64,000 nucleotides of DNA from CAYNQK01 sp964470375 (GCA_964470375.1 CAYYCP010000001.1:1-64000), one strand, 5' to 3'. Shown: positions 35,272 to 44,240, counted from the stretch's first letter. The notes: generated by a model from the letters alone, not told the origin. Program-made: numbers and translations.

Positions 35272-36669
35272 CTAGCTCCCGGCCGCCCCGCCGGCCGCCG
35301 CCCCCAGATGCGCGTCGATGAGCTCGGGGCGTATCCGCAGCAGCTCTTCGCGTGGCAGGGCCGATAGGGCCCGCCAGCCAAAGTCCAGGGTCTGGTCTAT
35401 CGAGCGGTCCTCATGCTCGCCCTGGGTCAGGAAGTCCCGCTCGAAGCGCTCCCCGAAGCGCAGGTAGAGCTTGTCCTTCTCCGAGAGGTCCTCCTCGCCG
35501 ATGATGGCCGCCAGGTTGCGCGCCGCACGCACCCGCGAGTAGGCCGCGAACAGCTGGCTGGCCAGCTCCTTGTGATCGTCGCGGGTCATGCCCGGGCCTA
35601 TACCGTCCTTCATGAGGCGCGAAAGCGAGGGCAGTCCGGCCACTGGAGGGTAGATCCCGCGCTGGAAAAGCTCGCGGTCCAAGACAATCTGGCCTTCGGT
35701 TATGTAGCCGGAGAGGTCGGGCACGGGATGCGAGATATCGTCGTTGGGCATAGTCAGGATGGGTATTTGGGTGATTGAGCCGGTCTTTCCGCGGATCTTG
35801 CCGGCGCGCTCATACAGGGAAGCCAGGTCAGAGTAGAGATAGCCCGGATAGCCCTTGCGCGAGGGGATCTCTCCGCGCACGGTGGAGACCTCGCGCAGGC
35901 TCTCGCAATAGTTGGTCATATCGGTGATGACCACCAGCACGTGCATGCCGCGCTCGTAGGCCAGGTATTCCGCGGCGGTCAGGGCGCATCGAGGAGTGAT
36001 AAGGCGTTCGATGGAAGGCGAGTCGGCCAGGGAAAGGTACATAGCCACCCGCGCCAGCACCCCCGAGGACTCGAATGATTCGATGAAGAAGCGGGCTACG
36101 TCGTACTTGACGCCCATGGCCCCGAAGACCACCACGAAGGACTCGTCGGCCGTGAGGATGCGTGCCTGCCTGACGATCTGGGCGGCCAGGCGGTTGTGGG
36201 GCAGGCCGTTGCCTGAGAAGATCGGCAGCTTCTGGCCGCGGATCAGGGTGTTCATCCCGTCAATGGCCGAGACACCGGTCTGGATGAAGTCGCGCGGGTA
36301 CTCGCGCGCGCAGGGGTTGACCGGCAGGCCGTTGACATCGCGCTTTTCGGAGCTGAAGGGCTCGGGATACCCGTCCATGGGTCTGCCCAGGCCGTCGAAG
36401 ATGCGCCCCAAGATGTCCTCGGAGACACGCAGCTCCAGGGGCCGCCCCAGGAATTCCGCGCTGGCGGTATCGGTATCGATGCCGGCGGTGGGGCCGAAGA
36501 CCTGCAGGGCCACGGCCTCCTCGGACAGGTCCACGGCCCGGCCGTAGCGCAGGCCGCCGTCGCGGTCGCGTATGGCCGCCATCTCGCCGAAACCCACCCC
36601 GCCCGGGTTGGCCACCACCATGATGGGGCCCTCGACCCGTTCGGCGCCCTTGAATTCCAACCCTCTCAC
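35272..36669 (-). CDS. atpB: V-type ATPase subunit B
   Basis: This 465-residue non-catalytic nucleotide-binding subunit alternates with A in the head. It lacks a P-loop but keeps GRIFDGLGRPMDG, SAIDGMNTLIRGQKLPIFSG, VVITDMTNYCESLREVS and GYPGYLYSDLASLYERAG. Its ATG overlaps the atpA stop by 4 bases, and the start is AT-poor with a GGAAGC-type SD. Confidence 0.97.
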   Translation of the reverse strand: MRGLEFKGAERVEGPIMVVANPGGVGFGEMAAIRDRDGGLRYGRAVDLSEEAVALQVFGPTAGIDTDTASAEFLGRPLELRVSEDILGRIFDGLGRPMDGYPEPFSSEKRDVNGLPVNPCAREYPRDFIQTGVSAIDGMNTLIRGQKLPIFSGNGLPHNRLAAQIVRQARILTADESFVVVFGAMGVKYDVARFFIESFESSGVLARVAMYLSLADSPSIERLITPRCALTAAEYLAYERGMHVLVVITDMTNYCESLREVSTVRGEIPSRKGYPGYLYSDLASLYERAGKIRGKTGSITQIPILTMPNDDISHPVPDLSGYITEGQIVLDRELFQRGIYPPVAGLPSLSRLMKDGIGPGMTRDDHKELASQLFAAYSRVRAARNLAAIIGEEDLSEKDKLYLRFGERFERDFLTQGEHEDRSIDQTLDFGWRALSALPREELLRIRPELIDAHLGAAAGGAAGS

Positions 36670-38429
36670 GAAGCTTCCCCCCGGTAGGCTCGGCCCAGCT
36701 CGTCAAAGGCCGCGGCCATCTCCCTGCGCACGGCATCCATGCCCTCGACATCCTCGTTGGTCACGGCCGACTTGAGCCTGAGGATGCGCTCGCGGACCGG
36801 CAGCGAGCTGATCTTCGTCAACGGCGCCCCGCGCTTGATGAGTTCCAGCCCGCGCCGGTGGAATTCCAGGATCAGCTCCAGGATCATGATCTGCTTGCGC
36901 GGGCTGGAGTAGCAGTCCACAGGATCGAAGGAATTCTGCTGCAGGAAGCCGGACTTGACCATCTCGGCCGAGAGCAGGACCAAGCGCTGGTCGTCCGGCA
37001 GAGAGTCCGGGCCGATGAGTTTGACTATCTGCTCCAGGCGCTGGTCCTTCTTGAGCAGCTCCATGGCCTGCTCGCGGGCCCGGGCCCAGGCCGGGTCCAG
37101 GGCGTCCCACCAGGGCCTAAGCTCCTGGGCGTACTCGGAATATGAATCGATCCAGGAGATGGCCGGGTAGTGCCGCGAATTAGCCAGCTCGCGGTCCAGG
37201 GCCCAGAAGCAGCGGATGAAGCGGCGGGTGTGCTGGGTGACCGGCTCGGAGAAGTCTCCGCCCGGCGGGGACACCGCCCCGATGATGGATATGGAGCCGC
37301 GCTCGCCGGCCAGGGTCTCCACCCGCCCGCCGCGCTCGTAGAATTCAGCCAGGCGCGTGGGCAGGTAGGCCGGGAAGCCCTCCTCGGCCGGCATCTCCTC
37401 CATGCGCCCGGACAGCTCGCGCAGGGCCTCGGCCCAGCGGCTGGTGGAATCGGCCATGATGGCCACGTCGTAGCCCATGTCGCGGTAGTACTCGGCCAGG
37501 GTCACCCCGGTGTAGATGGACACCTCGCGCGCGGCCACCGGCATGTTGGATGTGTTGGCGATCAAGATGGTGCGCTCCATCAAGCTGCGGCCGGTCTTGG
37601 GGTCGATCAGTTTGGGAAATTCGTTCAGCACGTCAGTCATCTCGTTGCCGCGTTCGCCGCAGCCTATATAGACGATGATGTCTGCGTCGCAATATTTGGC
37701 TATGGCGTGCTGGGTCATGGTTTTACCGGTGCCGAAGCCGCCCGGGACGGCCGCCGTACCGCCCTTGGAGATGGGGAAAAGCACATCCACCGCCCGCAAG
37801 CCGGTGATCAGGGGCTCCTGCATGCCCAGCTTGGACTTGAAGGGGCGAGCCCGCCGTACCGGCCATTGCCGGATCATGCTGAGCTCCTGGCCCGAGTCCA
37901 TGCGCGCCACAGGCTCTTCTGCGCGGTACTCCCCAGCCGGTGCCACCCAGGCCAGGGCCTGGCCCTCGGCATCGGGGGGCACCATCAGCTTATGGGTCAC
38001 CAAGGCCGTCTCCTTGACGGAACCGAAGGCCTGCCCCTTGCCGATGGATGCCGGCGCGGCCGCGGCCGGTTCGAAGGCCCAGCGGGCCTGGGGATCCAGG
38101 GCTTGGCCTTTGACTCCAGGCTGCAGCCAATCCCCACACTCGGCCCGCAGCTCCTCGAGGGGGCGCTGGATCCCGTCGTAGATGCGCCCTATGAGACCCG
38201 GCCCCAGGCTGACGGAGAGGGGGCGCCCCAAGGTCCGGGCCTCCTCACCCACCTGCATGCCGGTGTTCTCCTCATAGACCTGGACGAGGGCCTCATCGCC
38301 CTCCAGACGGACAATCTCGCCTATGAGGCCCTGCCGGCCCACCTCAACCACATCATAGAGGCCGGCGCCGGCCATGCCTCTGACCCGCAGGACAGGCCCT
38401 GACACCCTCACGATTTTCCCGATGATCAT
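36666..38429 (-). CDS. atpA: V-type ATPase catalytic subunit A
   Basis: This 587-residue catalytic subunit has the P-loop GGFGTGKT (about residues 230-237; many relatives read GAFGSGKT), the arm GCGERGNEMTDVL, the EMPAEEGFPAYLPTRLAEFYERGG segment and SPPGGDFSEPVTQ. The N-terminal V-type insertion is present (about 110-180). It may work as a synthase or as an ion pump; sequence does not decide. It overlaps atpE by 4 bases. Confidence 0.97.
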   Translation of the reverse strand: MIIGKIVRVSGPVLRVRGMAGAGLYDVVEVGRQGLIGEIVRLEGDEALVQVYEENTGMQVGEEARTLGRPLSVSLGPGLIGRIYDGIQRPLEELRAECGDWLQPGVKGQALDPQARWAFEPAAAAPASIGKGQAFGSVKETALVTHKLMVPPDAEGQALAWVAPAGEYRAEEPVARMDSGQELSMIRQWPVRRARPFKSKLGMQEPLITGLRAVDVLFPISKGGTAAVPGGFGTGKTMTQHAIAKYCDADIIVYIGCGERGNEMTDVLNEFPKLIDPKTGRSLMERTILIANTSNMPVAAREVSIYTGVTLAEYYRDMGYDVAIMADSTSRWAEALRELSGRMEEMPAEEGFPAYLPTRLAEFYERGGRVETLAGERGSISIIGAVSPPGGDFSEPVTQHTRRFIRCFWALDRELANSRHYPAISWIDSYSEYAQELRPWWDALDPAWARAREQAMELLKKDQRLEQIVKLIGPDSLPDDQRLVLLSAEMVKSGFLQQNSFDPVDCYSSPRKQIMILELILEFHRRGLELIKRGAPLTKISSLPVRERILRLKSAVTNEDVEGMDAVRREMAAAFDELGRAYRGEAS

Positions 38430-39043
38430 CTGTCCCGGCCCTTTCCGAAGAGGGCCTCGGCCAAATCCCCTCGGCGTTCTTCGGCCAGTTCGCCCAGTAC
38501 CGAGGCCAGCGATGCCCTGAAGCGCACGCGTCCCGAGCCCGATTCAGCCTCAAGAGCCGGCTCGGCCGTTCCGGCATCCTCAACGCGCTCGGCGTGGCAG
38601 CCTCCCAGAAGGGCGGAGGCCTTGCGGGCGAACTCGTCGCTGAAATTCCCCCGCAGGCGGAGCTTAGCCGGGCCTGCGCCCTTATCGGCGACAAGGGAGG
38701 CGGCGGCTTCTTCGAGGCGTCTCAAGAGAAAGGCTTCGGCGGTACTGAGGTCGAGCCCACGCACGGCCGTTTCCAGCTCGGCCCTCAAGCATCGCTCCAT
38801 CCAGGAGGAGCGCAGACGCTTCATTTCCAGGGGCATGCGGGCCGAAACCTCGCGGCGATAGGCCTCGGCCGCGGCCTCACCCTCGAGCCGAATAGCCTGG
38901 GCTTCGGCCCGCGCCTTGGCCGTGCCCTCTTCGCGCATGGCCTGGCACTCACGGTCGGCCTGCTTGAGGATGCGCTCGGCCTTCCTGCGCGCGTCCTCGC
39001 GGATCTCGTTCTCAAGTGCGTCGCTGGCCCGTATCTCTTCCAT
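38426..39043 (-). CDS. atpE: V-type ATPase subunit E
   Basis: This 205-residue peripheral-stalk subunit has a charged N-terminal coiled coil (KAERILKQADRECQAMREEG) and a globular C-terminal domain. It pairs with the G/H-like subunit of this operon. The start has GGTAGGTAA upstream, and a hairpin separates it from atpF. Confidence 0.88.
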   Translation of the reverse strand: MEEIRASDALENEIREDARRKAERILKQADRECQAMREEGTAKARAEAQAIRLEGEAAAEAYRREVSARMPLEMKRLRSSWMERCLRAELETAVRGLDLSTAEAFLLRRLEEAAASLVADKGAGPAKLRLRGNFSDEFARKASALLGGCHAERVEDAGTAEPALEAESGSGRVRFRASLASVLGELAEERRGDLAEALFGKGRDR

Positions 39044-39055
39044 TTACCTACCATG

Positions 39056-39074
39056 GGCGGCGCCCAGCGCCGCC
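39056..39074 (-). other. Intercistronic hairpin between atpF and atpE
   Basis: GGCGGCGC and GCGCCGCC form a perfect 8-bp stem with a 3-base loop in the 35-base gap between the two genes. There is no T-run. It may influence mRNA processing or relative subunit output. Confidence 0.45.
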
Positions 39075-39078
39075 ACCT

Positions 39079-39420
39079 TTAAACCCTGACGCCTATAGCG
39101 TCCCGTATCGCGTCCATGAGACTGCGCCGCCCCTCCACCTTGCCCGAGAGGGGCGGAACCTCCACCAGCAGAGGATACTCCCCCGAAAGCTGCCAGGCGA
39201 TGACTTCTTCCTCGATCAGTCCGGCCACGTCCTCCGTCAGAATGAGGACCCGGCACCCCGGGGCAGGCAATGTGCCGACCGGGCCGCGATCCTGTCCTGT
39301 CAGGAGCAGGAAGGCTGCCAGCGCCTCCTCGCGCGTCTCAACGGCCGTCCCGGCCACGCCAGCGTAGGCGAAGCCAAGGACGATCTCGCTGGAGCCCAGG
39401 ACATGAAAATCGCCGTCCAC
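39079..39420 (-). CDS. atpF: V-type ATPase subunit F
   Basis: This 113-residue central-stalk subunit has a short Rossmann-like fold; FHVLGSSEIVLGFAYAGV at the start and RVLILTEDVAGLIEEEV in the middle are typical. It begins with GTG at 39420, nine bases after the atpK stop, and no good SD is visible, so translation is probably coupled. Confidence 0.9.
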   Translation of the reverse strand: MDGDFHVLGSSEIVLGFAYAGVAGTAVETREEALAAFLLLTGQDRGPVGTLPAPGCRVLILTEDVAGLIEEEVIAWQLSGEYPLLVEVPPLSGKVEGRRSLMDAIRDAIGVRV

Positions 39421-39429
39421 CGCGGGAAC

Positions 39430-39795
39430 CTAGCCCAGGAGTATGAGGAAAAGGGCCACCAGGAAGCCCCACAGGCAGATGCCCTCGGCCAGGCCGGCAT
39501 AGGGGATGGCCTTGCCGGAGAGCTCGGGGTTCTCGCTCATGGCGCCCATGGCCGCCGCGCCGATCTGGCCGACCGCCAGTCCGCCGCCGATGCATGCCGT
39601 CCCCACGGCCACGGCCGCGGAGATGTAACGCCACATGTTCGAAGTCGCCTGAGCCTTGGCCTGGGCTATGGCCACGGCCGGATCGGCCTGACCCTGGTAC
39701 TGCGGCGCGGAAGCGCCCTCCTGGGCGGCCAGGGCCGGCAGGGCCAGGAGAGCCAGGGCCAGGCAGAGCGTCAGGACGATGGCGATGCGTTTCAT
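39430..39795 (-). CDS. atpK: V-type ATPase membrane ring subunit K with signal-like N-terminus
   Basis: This 121-residue proteolipid starts with a signal-peptide-like segment (residues 1-24, ending ALAAQEG), then a short polar stretch, then one two-helix hairpin (about 57-85 and 97-120). The ion-carrying Glu is E104 in GLAEGICLW, and a Gln (Q77 in AVGQIG) lies in the first helix. The Ser/Thr that usually follows Glu in sodium-type rings is Gly here, so coupling ion is unclear. The single hairpin contrasts with the four-helix K of Enterococcus. Confidence 0.92.
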   Translation of the reverse strand: MKRIAIVLTLCLALALLALPALAAQEGASAPQYQGQADPAVAIAQAKAQATSNMWRYISAAVAVGTACIGGGLAVGQIGAAAMGAMSENPELSGKAIPYAGLAEGICLWGFLVALFLILLG

Positions 39796-39796
39796 C

Positions 39797-41800
39797 TCAG
39801 TCTCCTTTTCCTCGTGAAGAGCGCTTCGTTTCCATGAAAGAGAAGGGCCGGAACTCGACCCCGGTCTCGGTGAAGAATTTCGAGAAGAACTCGTAGTATT
39901 GCAGCCTGATCACCTGGATGGCCACCACCATGCCCTCCAGGGCGATGATGACAGCGTTGCCGACCAGGAAGACCAGGAAGCGCCCCAAGCCGCTCAGGAG
40001 GGGCGCACCCCGGCTGACCATCTCGGCCATGGCATAGACCACGAAGGAGAGCACCGCGTGGGAAACCGAGAAGGCCCCCACGCGCAGGAAGCTGACGGTA
40101 TTGGAGACGTAGTAGGATATGGATTCGAGCACCTCCACCACGCCCTGAATGGCGCTGGAGAAGAAGCCGTCCGGCATCAGGGGCCGGTGCCCGTTCACCA
40201 GGCGCTCAAGGGGGCCGGCCAGGAGGAGGGCCAGGAGGGGCAGGCCCAGGGGTGCGATATCCCAGACTCCCGGCATCCAGCCCAAGATCGTCCGGACTCC
40301 CAGGTAGAGGGAGTACCAAAAAAAGAGGGCGCCGGCCAGACCTGTCTTGGAGAAGAGGAACTCGCCGCGCTTGCCCTTGCGGGCCAGATTCACCAGGTTG
40401 ATCAGGATCCCGGCCGAGTTGACCAGAACCCCCAGGGCCAGGGTGAAGACGAAGAAGGGCAGGAGCTTGCCTATGCCTGCCCTGGGCGTGAGCGAAAGGA
40501 AGCGGTCCATCTCCCGCCCCAGGAGGGCCTTGGTCAGGGCGCGGTAGACCGGCACGAAGAGCTCCTCGTCGGCGAAAAAGGAATTCTCCAGGAAGCCCAT
40601 GCAGAAGGCGCCCGCCCCCACCGCCAGGAGAATGGGATAATATGGCTTGAGACCGGCCAATTTGCCGCGCTTGGCCAACCTGATGGCCAATCCGGCTGCG
40701 AGGATCACCAGGGCCTGGCCCATATCCCCGAACATGATCGAGAAGAAAAGCACGAACCAGACCGCCACGAAGGGGGTCGGGTCGATGGTTCCGTAGAGTG
40801 GCGTGCCGTAGGATGCCACCAGCCGCTCGAATCCGGATAGGAAGACCCCGTGCTTGAGGGCCACCGGTACCTTGACCCGCCCCTCGGCCACGGCCGGAAC
40901 TTCCTCTGGGTCGAAACTGCGGGCGGCCAGGCGCCCCTCGGTGACGGCCTCCAGCTGCTCGGCCATCTCCTTGAGACGGTCGCGCGGCACCCAGCCCTGG
41001 ATGAGGTAGACCTGGTCGGTGCTGAAGAGTCCCCGCTTGGCTTCCTCGATCCTGGCCGCCATCCTGAATCCTTGCATCAGGCAGGCCAGGCGCTGGTCGT
41101 TTTCCGCAGCCAGGGCCTCCCTCTGGCCCTCCATGTCGGCCTTGGCGGCCAGTAGGGCCGCCTCCTCGGATTCCAAGCTGGCAATCACATCGGAGGGCAA
41201 GCCCTTGAGGTCGGCCGGGAGGGGTTGGGGCACGAAACCGGCCTGCTTGAGAGCCCCGTCCAGGGCGAAGCGCCCCTTCTTGGAAGAGACCGCGGCGATG
41301 CGGCCGTCATCGCCCAGGGGCACTACGATCGCCCGCTCACCCAGTTCGGCCGTAAGCCAGGGCAACTTGGCTAGATCTATCCGGCCGGTCTGGAGGTGGA
41401 TGAAGGTGAGCAGCTCCAGCTCGGCCAGGGGCAGACCCATCTTCATGAATGCCCGGAGCTCCGCCAGCGCCTGGGCTAGACCCTCCAGGCGCTTGGCCGC
41501 GTTCTCGATGCCGCGGCGTAGCTCCAGGGTCTTGCCGATGATCTCGGCGGCATAAGCCCGGTCTGACTCCCCCGGAAGCCCACACTCATCGGATGAGACG
41601 CCCGGGGCGCAATCCAGGCCCAGGTAGGCGCAGGCCGACTCCAATGACTCGCCAAGGGAGGGCCCTTCAGCCACGGGCTCGGCCGCGGGGGCGGCGGCGA
41701 AATCGATCTGCATCAAGCCCAGCCGACCTAGGCGCTCCAGAACAAGGTCGATGTCGCGCTTGAGGACGCGGAACTCCACCTTCTTCATTCTCCGGCTCAT
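39797..41800 (-). CDS. atpI: V-type ATPase subunit I (a-type stator)
   Basis: This 667-residue subunit has a cytoplasmic N-terminal half with long coiled helices and a C-terminal half of seven or eight membrane helices, with segments such as FVAVWFVLFFSIMFGDMGQALVIL and SYYVSNTVSFLRVGAF. The conserved Arg of the ion half-channel is expected in the latter. The ATG at 41800 overlaps the atpC stop as ATGA and begins MSRRMKKVEF. The longer open frame to 42295 is antisense-like noise over atpC. Confidence 0.94.
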   Translation of the reverse strand: MSRRMKKVEFRVLKRDIDLVLERLGRLGLMQIDFAAAPAAEPVAEGPSLGESLESACAYLGLDCAPGVSSDECGLPGESDRAYAAEIIGKTLELRRGIENAAKRLEGLAQALAELRAFMKMGLPLAELELLTFIHLQTGRIDLAKLPWLTAELGERAIVVPLGDDGRIAAVSSKKGRFALDGALKQAGFVPQPLPADLKGLPSDVIASLESEEAALLAAKADMEGQREALAAENDQRLACLMQGFRMAARIEEAKRGLFSTDQVYLIQGWVPRDRLKEMAEQLEAVTEGRLAARSFDPEEVPAVAEGRVKVPVALKHGVFLSGFERLVASYGTPLYGTIDPTPFVAVWFVLFFSIMFGDMGQALVILAAGLAIRLAKRGKLAGLKPYYPILLAVGAGAFCMGFLENSFFADEELFVPVYRALTKALLGREMDRFLSLTPRAGIGKLLPFFVFTLALGVLVNSAGILINLVNLARKGKRGEFLFSKTGLAGALFFWYSLYLGVRTILGWMPGVWDIAPLGLPLLALLLAGPLERLVNGHRPLMPDGFFSSAIQGVVEVLESISYYVSNTVSFLRVGAFSVSHAVLSFVVYAMAEMVSRGAPLLSGLGRFLVFLVGNAVIIALEGMVVAIQVIRLQYYEFFSKFFTETGVEFRPFSFMETKRSSRGKGD

Positions 41801-42804
41801 GGGCGCCCCTCTCCTTCCGGCCCCAGGGCCAGATTCAGGGGCATGCCCATGCGCAGGGCCTCGTAGGCCGCCCTGAGCACCTCGTTTTCCCGCGAGCGTA
41901 GGCGCACGTAGGCGTACAGGGCTGTCTCGGTCGGCCCCGAGCGATGGAAGGCCCGCCGCCAAGAGACTTCCATGAGGTCTCGGGCCTTGCGTTCGGCGTA
42001 TTCCGGATCTATGCGCCAGAAGGAGCCCTCGGACTCGGGATTGACGATGCGGGCGTAGCGCCAGGATAGGAAGGAAGCCCGCGTATCGGGAGCGAAGGCG
42101 CAAGCCTGTAGGGCCGCCCCGGTCAGGCGCTGACCGGGAAGCTCCAGGAGGAGGGGGGCTATCTCGCGTTCGCGCATGCCGAAGGTGAAGCGTAGGCGTA
42201 AAACCCAGACCGCGTTGGTGAGCTCTGCCTCGCGCAACATGAGCTGACGCAGGGCCGTGCCGCGACGGCCCCTGAGGGGGGCCGTGCGCTCCCAAGCCGC
42301 CGCAAAGGCCTCCCGATCCAGGCGGTTGTCCTCTACAGGGCCCCAGGCAGCCGCAGCCTTCGGGATCCAGTCGAAGATGCTGGTGGCGAACATCGCCTCA
42401 AGGTCAGGGTATCCTAAGGCATTGACTCGGGTCACCGGGAAGCTCGGGTAGGGATGGGTTGGGGGTGGGGCCTTGGCCAGGGCGGAGCGTAGGAGGACCC
42501 TGACTGCCTCCGTCTCGGGGCCCGTAAGCGCGGCCTCCAAGGCCAGGCGTCCGCCCCGCCCCAGGGGCCAGAAAGCGGCTTCGGCCTCTTCCAGGACCCG
42601 CGCGTCAAGACGCTCCTCGGCGTCGCGGACGAGGGCTGATTCAGGAAGGTCGGGGACGGGACCGGGATATACGAGGCGGGTCAGTGAGCGCGCGTCCCGA
42701 ACCAGTGAGAGCTCCCGCGCGCCGCGCCCCAGGTAGCCCCTCGCAAGGGCTCCGGCAGCTTTAGCGTAGGCATAGCCCAGAGCCCAGGACGGCGCCCGCC
42801 TCAT
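41797..42804 (-). CDS. atpC: V-type ATPase subunit C
   Basis: This 335-residue protein matches the AC39/C subunit that sockets the central rotor onto the membrane ring: it starts with LGYAYAKAAGALARG and has the helical repeat organisation ending in MEVSWRRAFHRSGP. It is more divergent than its neighbours. It overlaps the genes on both sides by 4 bases. Confidence 0.85.
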   Translation of the reverse strand: MRRAPSWALGYAYAKAAGALARGYLGRGARELSLVRDARSLTRLVYPGPVPDLPESALVRDAEERLDARVLEEAEAAFWPLGRGGRLALEAALTGPETEAVRVLLRSALAKAPPPTHPYPSFPVTRVNALGYPDLEAMFATSIFDWIPKAAAAWGPVEDNRLDREAFAAAWERTAPLRGRRGTALRQLMLREAELTNAVWVLRLRFTFGMREREIAPLLLELPGQRLTGAALQACAFAPDTRASFLSWRYARIVNPESEGSFWRIDPEYAERKARDLMEVSWRRAFHRSGPTETALYAYVRLRSRENEVLRAAYEALRMGMPLNLALGPEGEGRP

Positions 42805-43121
42805 AACCGGGCCTTTATGGTATCCCGGATCGCCGCCATGAGGACGGCCGAGAAGGCAGCTCGGTCGAGCTCCTGGGATTCTAGGCTGGCGGCGTAGCGC
42901 GCTAATTCCTCAGAAAAAGCGCGATCGGCCTCGGCCTTTTCGGCGGCCAGGGCAGCGCTCATGGAGCGGGCGGCCTCCTCGCGCGCGCGCTTAACCTCGT
43001 CCTCCGCATCCAGGCGGGCTTGGGCCAGCCTGTGTTCGGCCTCGGCCTGGGCCCGCTCCACCATCTCGCGCCCCTCGCGCTCCAGCTCGATGATGCGCTT
43101 GAGGGTCTCGTCCTCATCCAT
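42801..43121 (-). CDS. V-type ATPase peripheral stalk subunit G/H-like
   Basis: This 106-residue protein is almost entirely a charged coiled coil (IIELEREGREMVERAQAEAEH). Position at the head of the V-ATPase genes and its composition fit the AhaH/subunit G partner of subunit E. Composition-based calls of coiled coils are not specific, but the 4-base overlap with atpC supports it. Confidence 0.75.
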   Translation of the reverse strand: MDEDETLKRIIELEREGREMVERAQAEAEHRLAQARLDAEDEVKRAREEAARSMSAALAAEKAEADRAFSEELARYAASLESQELDRAAFSAVLMAAIRDTIKARL

Positions 43122-43142
43122 GATGGATCCCGCCCTCCGGCC

Positions 43143-43619
43143 TCATTCGCCCAGGCCCCCCACGTCCTCGTAGCGCTCCAGCACACGGTAGGCTTCCTGG
43201 GGCGATGCGGCCGCTTCCAATTCTTTCTTGAAGGACTCGCTCTCCAGGAGGAGGGCCAGTTTCTTGAGGGCCCGCAGGTGGCTCTCGGCCGCGTCCGGGC
43301 CGGAAAGGAGGAGAAAGACCAGGTGCACCGGCTGTCCGTCCAAGGCATCATACTCTATCCCGCGGCGGGAAATGCCCAGGACCCCGCATACCCCATCCAC
43401 GCCGGTGGTCTTGCCGTGGGGTATAGCGATGCCCTGCTTGATGCCTGTGGACATCAGGGCCTCGCGCTCCCGAATGGCGGCCAGGATAGCCTGGCGATCC
43501 GCGAACTTGGCCCTACTGCTCACGTATACGTCGACGAGCTCCTCGAAGAGCTCTTCTTTATCCTCGGATTCTACGTTGACCTTGATGCGCTCGACCGGAA
43601 AGACCTGCTGCAGGAACAT
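43143..43619 (-). CDS. PTS EIIA type-2 domain protein (PtsN/fructose-like)
   Basis: This 158-residue single EIIA domain has the phosphorylatable histidine in QGIAIPHGKT (about residue 65). It carries no B or C domain, so it is probably regulatory, like PtsN, and not a transporter part. It sits 21 bases upstream of the V-ATPase genes, with GGGAGG five to ten bases before the ATG. A link between PTS signalling and the ATPase is inference. Confidence 0.9.
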   Translation of the reverse strand: MFLQQVFPVERIKVNVESEDKEELFEELVDVYVSSRAKFADRQAILAAIREREALMSTGIKQGIAIPHGKTTGVDGVCGVLGISRRGIEYDALDGQPVHLVFLLLSGPDAAESHLRALKKLALLLESESFKKELEAAASPQEAYRVLERYEDVGGLGE

Positions 43620-43648
43620 AACGCCTCCCTTGGAACCGCCCGGGGTCC

Positions 43649-43665
43649 GCGCGCCTCAGGCGCGC
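43649..43665 (-). other. GC-rich hairpin between secG and the EIIA gene
   Basis: GCGCGCC and GGCGCGC form a 7-bp stem with a 3-base loop; further GC repeats flank it. No T-run is present. It may moderate read-through from secG into the V-ATPase operon. Confidence 0.35.
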
Positions 43666-43695
43666 CCCCGGGTGAGGCGCGCAGGCGCTCTCGGC

Positions 43696-44106
43696 TCACT
43701 CGGCGGGGCGAGGGGTGGGCAGGGGGGTTCCGCTCACCCCCAGACTGCCTTCGGCGACGTCCGATGCCAGGGCTGGATCGAGGCTGGCCTCGGGGGCGGG
43801 CGAAACCCACCATTGCCCTTTGTCTTGGACGCTGCTCTCCTCAACGGCCGCCTTCTCCACCCCACTCGTGCTCTTGGAGCGATTGACGAAGGCCAAAGCC
43901 AGGGCCAAGACCAGGAAGAGCCCGCCCAGGACACTGGTGATGCGGGTGATGACGTTTCCTGTGCGGCTGCCGAAGGTCGAGCTCGAGGAGCCCGCGAATA
44001 TGCCACCTAGGCCCTCGCCGCCCTCATCCTGGATGATGACGATGAGAACCAGGAGAACCGCTACGATGATGAGGAAAACGAGGAGGATGCTGCCCAAAAT
44101 ACCCAT
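43696..44106 (-). CDS. secG: Preprotein translocase subunit SecG
   Basis: This 136-residue protein has two membrane helices (about residues 4-26 and 54-74) and the typical interhelical VLLVLIVIIQDEGGEGLGGIF-type segment followed by a Ser/Gly stretch. The ~60-residue tail after helix 2 is longer than usual and Pro/Ser-rich. SecG assists SecYE. It is preceded by a strong promoter and GGAG. Confidence 0.94.
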   Translation of the reverse strand: MGILGSILLVFLIIVAVLLVLIVIIQDEGGEGLGGIFAGSSSSTFGSRTGNVITRITSVLGGLFLVLALALAFVNRSKSTSGVEKAAVEESSVQDKGQWWVSPAPEASLDPALASDVAEGSLGVSGTPLPTPRPAE

Positions 44107-44119
44107 TGCTCATGACTCC

Positions 44120-44145
44120 ATGCGGAATTGGATTGGAATCCGCAT
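44120..44145 (-). other. 7-bp inverted repeat in the secG 5' leader
   Basis: ATGCGGA and TCCGCAT flank a 12-base centre, directly downstream of the predicted secG -10. It could be an operator or a leader hairpin that affects secG translation. Confidence 0.35.
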
Positions 44146-44146
44146 C

Positions 44147-44176
44147 ATTCTACCTAAAAGCCAGGCCGCGCATCAA
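44147..44176 (-). promoter_or_regulatory. Promoter for secG and probably the V-ATPase run
   Basis: On the minus strand TTGATG (44171-44176) and TAGAAT (44147-44152) are 18 bases apart. This is one of the better sigma70-type matches in the window, with an ordinary leader to secG. Confidence 0.6.
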
Positions 44177-44240
44177 GGGGCGGGCCCGTCCCGCAGCGAT
44201 GCAAGGACAGGTCGCCCCCGAAACGGGAGCCGGCACATGG

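Noticed and set aside
37170..38402. 410-codon open frame antisense to atpA
   Set aside because: Same cause; atpA is clear, and the antisense product is Gly/His-rich low-complexity.
41801..42296. Extended N-terminus of V-ATPase subunit I to 42295
   Set aside because: The extra 165 residues are an out-of-frame reading of atpC; the ATGA overlap at 41797-41800 gives the normal start.
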